The position numbers were made by a program, and so were the translations under genes. The notes under the pieces were generated by a model. That model did no database searches and was not told the origin of the DNA. It was given only the letters and a program-made list of their open reading frames with translations. A stretch of DNA of 45,715 nucleotides from Ignavibacteria bacterium (GTDB lineage: Bacteria; Bacteroidota; Ignavibacteria; Kapaibacteriales; UBA4661), in NCBI GenBank assembly GCA_014654705.1, contig JACVZY010000050.1:1-45715 (forward strand), given 5' to 3'. Below are positions 43,346 to 45,715 of the stretch, in pieces. The first letter of the stretch is position 1. Every line of letters begins with the position of its first letter.

Positions 43346-43504
43346 TTATTTGAAAAATCTCCTGCCCTGGATCAATTGAAAGAGAACAGCAATAACAGCT
43401 ATAACTAGCAATATGTGAATAAGCCCACTGGTGCTGTAAACAAAAACGCCGAGCACCCAACCAATGACAAGAACGACAGCGATAAGATACAAAAGATTAT
43501 TCAT
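43346..43504 (-). CDS. lmo0937-type small membrane protein
   Basis: A 52-aa peptide: MNNLLYLIAVVLVIGWVLGV, then FVYSTSGLIHILLVIAVIAV and LFQLIQGRRFFK. Two transmembrane helices joined by a short turn (GLIHILLVIA is the family signature) and a basic end are typical of lmo0937-family proteins, common in stress-response clusters of Bacteroidota and Firmicutes. Function is unknown. It lies between the TonB-domain and PorT-type genes on the same strand. Confidence 0.85.
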   Translation of the reverse strand: MNNLLYLIAVVLVIGWVLGVFVYSTSGLIHILLVIAVIAVLFQLIQGRRFFK

Positions 43505-43577
43505 GATATTTTTCGTAGTGAAGTGTGAAAGTATTATGGTTATGAAAAATGCTATGAAAGCAGATTTTTGAGTTTTT

Positions 43578-44234
43578 CTAATTCAGGGCAAGCGACGCAT
43601 AAATGCTGAAGACGCTATTTCGTGCGTCCGGGAAGGTGTAGGTTGTTCCCAAGAATGAACGCTCTCGACCAATTTTTGTTAAGCCAAAACTGTATCGTGC
43701 ACCGATGCTTATTGAGCCAAAGTCAATCCCGGCACCCAGCGCAAGCCCTGCATCGAACCTATTGTAATCATCATTATTGATATTGTTTTCAAAGTCGAAA
43801 CTGCTCACATTGGAGACGTTCTTTACCGTCCCATTCAGCAAATACGATATGTAGGGACCAAAATGAATGTTCACAATGTCTATCGGGTTGATCACAACCA
43901 AAACGGGCAGTTCTAAATAATTAAGACCAAATCGGGCAGTACCGGTCGCAAACACATTATTATACGCGACCTCAGACCCCTTGGTCGTGTAGGAGAGTTC
44001 AGGTTGAATGGCAAGAAAACTTGCGAGAGGGAGCTTCGCAAACAAGCCAAGATTAAAACCAATAAGCGCTTGCACATTGTTGGCATCTTGTATATTCAGG
44101 TTAGAAAAATTAAGACCACCTTTGATACCGGCTCGTGCGGATGGAGAACTTCGGTTTTCCTGTGCATTGCAGGTACCGTAAGGTATGCAAGCGAGAAAAA
44201 AAAATACAAAAGCTGGAAGAATGAGATGTTTCAT
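43578..44234 (-). CDS. PorT-family outer-membrane beta-barrel protein
   Basis: 218 aa with a Sec signal (MKHLILPAFVFFFLACIPYG, cleavage near residue 24). The rest alternates short polar and aromatic strands: GIKGGLNFSNLNIQ, GFNLGLFAKLPLASFLAIQP, ELSYTTKGSE, LNYLELPVLVVI and GPYISYLLNG. It closes with GISIGARYSFGLTKI-like strands and a terminal SIYASLALN. This pattern is an eight- or ten-stranded outer-membrane barrel of the PorT/OmpW-like type abundant in Bacteroidota. A transport or adhesion role cannot be told. Confidence 0.88.
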   Translation of the reverse strand: MKHLILPAFVFFFLACIPYGTCNAQENRSSPSARAGIKGGLNFSNLNIQDANNVQALIGFNLGLFAKLPLASFLAIQPELSYTTKGSEVAYNNVFATGTARFGLNYLELPVLVVINPIDIVNIHFGPYISYLLNGTVKNVSNVSSFDFENNINNDDYNRFDAGLALGAGIDFGSISIGARYSFGLTKIGRERSFLGTTYTFPDARNSVFSIYASLALN

Positions 44235-44318
44235 ACAATATTTTTTGAGAAGTGAAGAAATATGGGAGAAATTTGATATTTCTGCAGTGAGAGTAGTTTT
44301 GTGGTGGTACTCGAACGG

Positions 44319-44540
44319 TTAGGTACGCTCTTTTTTGCTGCGGGCAAGTACCACGACTCCGCAAACAATCAACGCTCCACCGACAATTGGCGACCACTGA
44401 AGAGAGTGGTTATTATCTTTGTTAATGCTAAGCGGACCTATATCCACTACCTTTTCTGTCGTCACAAAATTAAATCCTGTATATGCCATCATCAGTGCTC
44501 CGATGAGGATAAGTGCAATTCCGAGTGCTCTAATATTCAT
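44319..44540 (-). CDS. DUF3185-like small membrane protein
   Basis: 73 aa: one N-terminal helix (ALGIALILIGALMMAYTGF), a conserved linker FVTTEKVVDIGPLSI, then a second helix (WSPIVGGALIVCGVVVLA) and a basic end (RSKKERT). The TTEKVVDIGP linker is the family hallmark. Function unknown; often found near other stress or envelope genes, as here. Confidence 0.82.
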   Translation of the reverse strand: MNIRALGIALILIGALMMAYTGFNFVTTEKVVDIGPLSINKDNNHSLQWSPIVGGALIVCGVVVLARSKKERT

Positions 44541-44877
44541 AGTTTTCAGTTATAGGTGTTTTGTATCTTGTTGGTAGTAAAATTGCTGTCTGCGCAAGAG
44601 GCTACTTTGCTAGATTAACAATGACTTCGTACTGAACTCCTCTTTTGGGAACAAACCCTTTGCAGAGAAATCTATCGTAAGTGCTAGTCCTGTTGAGGCT
44701 GTTACGACGGAAAGAAGGGCTGCGAGGCTCTATTATTATGGAGGGGTTATACATGGTGTACTGGTTTGGTATAATAGTTCATATAGTAACTCCAACAGCG
44801 CTAATTTTCTACTGTTGGTCGTTATTTTGTGAATAATATCAGCACGATACTATTTCTGCGATTGACAATGTATCTTT

Positions 44878-45042
44878 TTACTCATTGTCGCCATTCTTGA
44901 TTTGGTGTATCCTCATCAGCTCATCATTACTGGGGTGGGCTGTCATTTCTATAGCAGAGCGGATTTTTTTATAGGTTTGGTGCGAACAAAGGAGCACTGA
45001 TGCGTCAATGGTAGTTTGCAAGAACTTCTTCGGCAGTACCAT
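44878..45042 (-). CDS. Possible 54-aa protein in the 44.5-45.1 kb gap
   Basis: An ATG-initiated frame encodes MVLPKKFLQTTIDASVLLCS, then HQTYKKIRSAIEMTAHPSND and ELMRIHQIKNGDNE. Composition is protein-like and the frame stays open upstream (YWHELTEC before the Met), so it may be the end of a longer lost gene. I recognise no family. Elsewhere in 44541-45073 I see no convincing gene; a plus-strand frame at about 44620-44830 lacks a start. Confidence 0.35.
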   Translation of the reverse strand: MVLPKKFLQTTIDASVLLCSHQTYKKIRSAIEMTAHPSNDELMRIHQIKNGDNE

Positions 45043-45073
45043 AATACATTCTGTGAGTTCGTGCCAATAGAAT

Positions 45074-45541
45074 CTATCGCTTATTATTCACGGTCAGATT
45101 CTTCAGTGCTGTTCCAATACCATCCATGTCGTGTGTAAACTCGCGTTTGAACGATTCCCAATCGCTCTGGCTTTTATCGTAAGCATCAATGCGAATTTTC
45201 ATTTCCTTATTCTTCTGTTCTAACTCATTGATGCTTTTCTCAAACATTCCATCAAAGATTTTTCCGGGCTTTTTTATTTCTGCTTTCAGGTCTGCAATGA
45301 TAATTTCATTGCTCTTGATTGCCGCTTCCCATTCGCTTTTAAGCACTTTCCACGCTTCAGCATTTGCTGTTTTTTGTGCTGCGGTGTTTGCCTTGTTCTG
45401 CTCTAGTTTCAAATCCTGATTGGCATCTTGCACTTTTTCTTTTGCCTCTGCTATTTTTTGGTCTGCCGATTGGCAGCCGCTAAAGACTGCCTCCGCCATA
45501 AACGCGGCTGTTACAGCGAGAATGATAATTGTTTTTTTCAT
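45074..45541 (-). CDS. Coiled-coil lipoprotein
   Basis: 155 aa with a lipoprotein signal ending in VFSGC (Cys23). It is followed by an almost wholly helical, Lys/Glu/Ala-rich body (KIAEAKEKVQDANQDLKLEQ, NKANTAAQKTANAEAWKVLK) to about residue 125. A C-terminal part FKREFTHDMDGIGTALKNLT follows. No catalytic motif is visible. Similar proteins occur in Bacteroidota stress clusters, and a structural or envelope-spanning role is plausible. The upstream gap (45542-45667) runs into the right terminal repeat. Confidence 0.8.
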   Translation of the reverse strand: MKKTIIILAVTAAFMAEAVFSGCQSADQKIAEAKEKVQDANQDLKLEQNKANTAAQKTANAEAWKVLKSEWEAAIKSNEIIIADLKAEIKKPGKIFDGMFEKSINELEQKNKEMKIRIDAYDKSQSDWESFKREFTHDMDGIGTALKNLTVNNKR

Positions 45542-45667
45542 GGTATGTGTTGTATCGAATGAATATGAATGCCAATGAAAAATTCATTTCAAGAGCAGAT
45601 TTTGGTGAATTGGAAGGGATTGCACAGACTACACGGGTATTGAAGAGCTTTTGTACATAATACATTG

Positions 45668-45715
45668 ATGCCAATTAAAAGTTAAAAATCAGAGCAATCA
45701 AAGCGGCAGCCAGTC
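45668..45715 (-). repeat. Right copy of 48-bp terminal inverted repeat
   Basis: Exact reverse complement of bases 2-49. The copy begins ATGCCAATTAAAAG and runs to the last base of the window, so its true outer boundary is not seen. Confidence 0.9.

Noticed and set aside
45480-45674. 64-codon minus-strand frame at the right end
   Set aside because: Overlaps the signal-peptide region of the coiled-coil lipoprotein in another frame and runs into the terminal repeat; no family similarity.
2-45715. Whole window as one large transposon with terminal inverted repeats
   Set aside because: The interior holds housekeeping genes (ftsH, tilS, dprA, scpA, tRNAs) and no intact transposase near the ends.

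Overview
The window reads as a chromosomal contig from a member of the Bacteroidota/Chlorobiota (FCB) group, possibly Kapabacteria-like. Several things point there: promoters with TTTG about 19-20 nt before TAnnTTTG, a PorT-type outer-membrane barrel, TonB-type proteins, a HYC_CC_PP-type Cys-rich protein, a DUF2911 protein, and mostly weak Shine-Dalgarno signals. The assignment to a named phylum is inference. The two ends carry the same 48-bp sequence in inverted orientation (2-49 and 45668-45715), so the contig is bounded by copies of one repeat.

Layout. 0.4-2.3 kb (+): acyl-CoA dehydrogenase and rsmE. 2.4-10.1 kb (-): enoyl-CoA hydratase, ftsH, hpt, tilS (with a 340-residue disordered N-terminal extension) and a dus gene; hpt-tilS-ftsH is a classical neighbourhood. 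10.3-11.0 kb (+): queC. 11.1-26.4 kb (-): a copper/silver handling island. In transcription order it holds a Cys-rich secreted protein, a small HMA protein, a DUF2911 protein, an AraC-type regulator with a metal-binding HMA head, a CopZ-like chaperone, a CopA ATPase, a YihY membrane protein, a membrane-anchored cupredoxin, a multicopper oxidase, a PepSY protein and a CusA-CusC-CusB tripartite efflux pump. Nearly every longer intercistronic gap of this island holds a copy of the same palindromic element; further copies have become part of the coding sequence of the regulator and of cusA. 26.5-27.0 kb: a gene remnant and two tRNAs (Leu-CAA, Val-UAC).

27.1-36.7 kb (+): adenine deaminase, a small HD (p)ppGpp-hydrolase-like protein, a dipeptidyl-peptidase IV-type S9 peptidase, an acyl-CoA carboxylase beta subunit, an M50 membrane protease, dprA and scpA. 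36.8-40.4 kb (-): a polyhydroxyalkanoate (PHA) module with an (R)-enoyl-CoA hydratase (PhaJ-like), class III synthase PhaC, a 71-aa coiled-coil protein, and PhaE carrying an Ala/Lys/Pro-rich histone-H1-like tail. 40.6-41.8 kb: a mobile-element graveyard (frameshifted tyrosine recombinase C-terminus, multiply frameshifted DDE transposase). 42.1-45.5 kb: a second HMA-AraC-type regulator whose CxxC is damaged, then a run of small envelope genes (TonB-domain lipoprotein, lmo0937-type membrane peptide, PorT-type barrel, DUF3185-like protein, coiled-coil lipoprotein).

Functionally, the island combines cytosolic sensing and chaperoning (HMA-AraC, CopZ), inner-membrane export (CopA), periplasmic oxidation (multicopper oxidase, cupredoxin) and trans-envelope efflux (CusCBA). 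The PHA genes, the acyl-CoA dehydrogenase, the enoyl-CoA hydratase and the carboxylase form a scattered acyl-CoA/storage-carbon theme. The promoters of the enoyl-CoA hydratase and phaE share a GTTGA-N4-TCAAC palindrome that could be a common operator. The strongest candidate for something undescribed is the island-restricted palindrome family at 12.4-25.7 kb.
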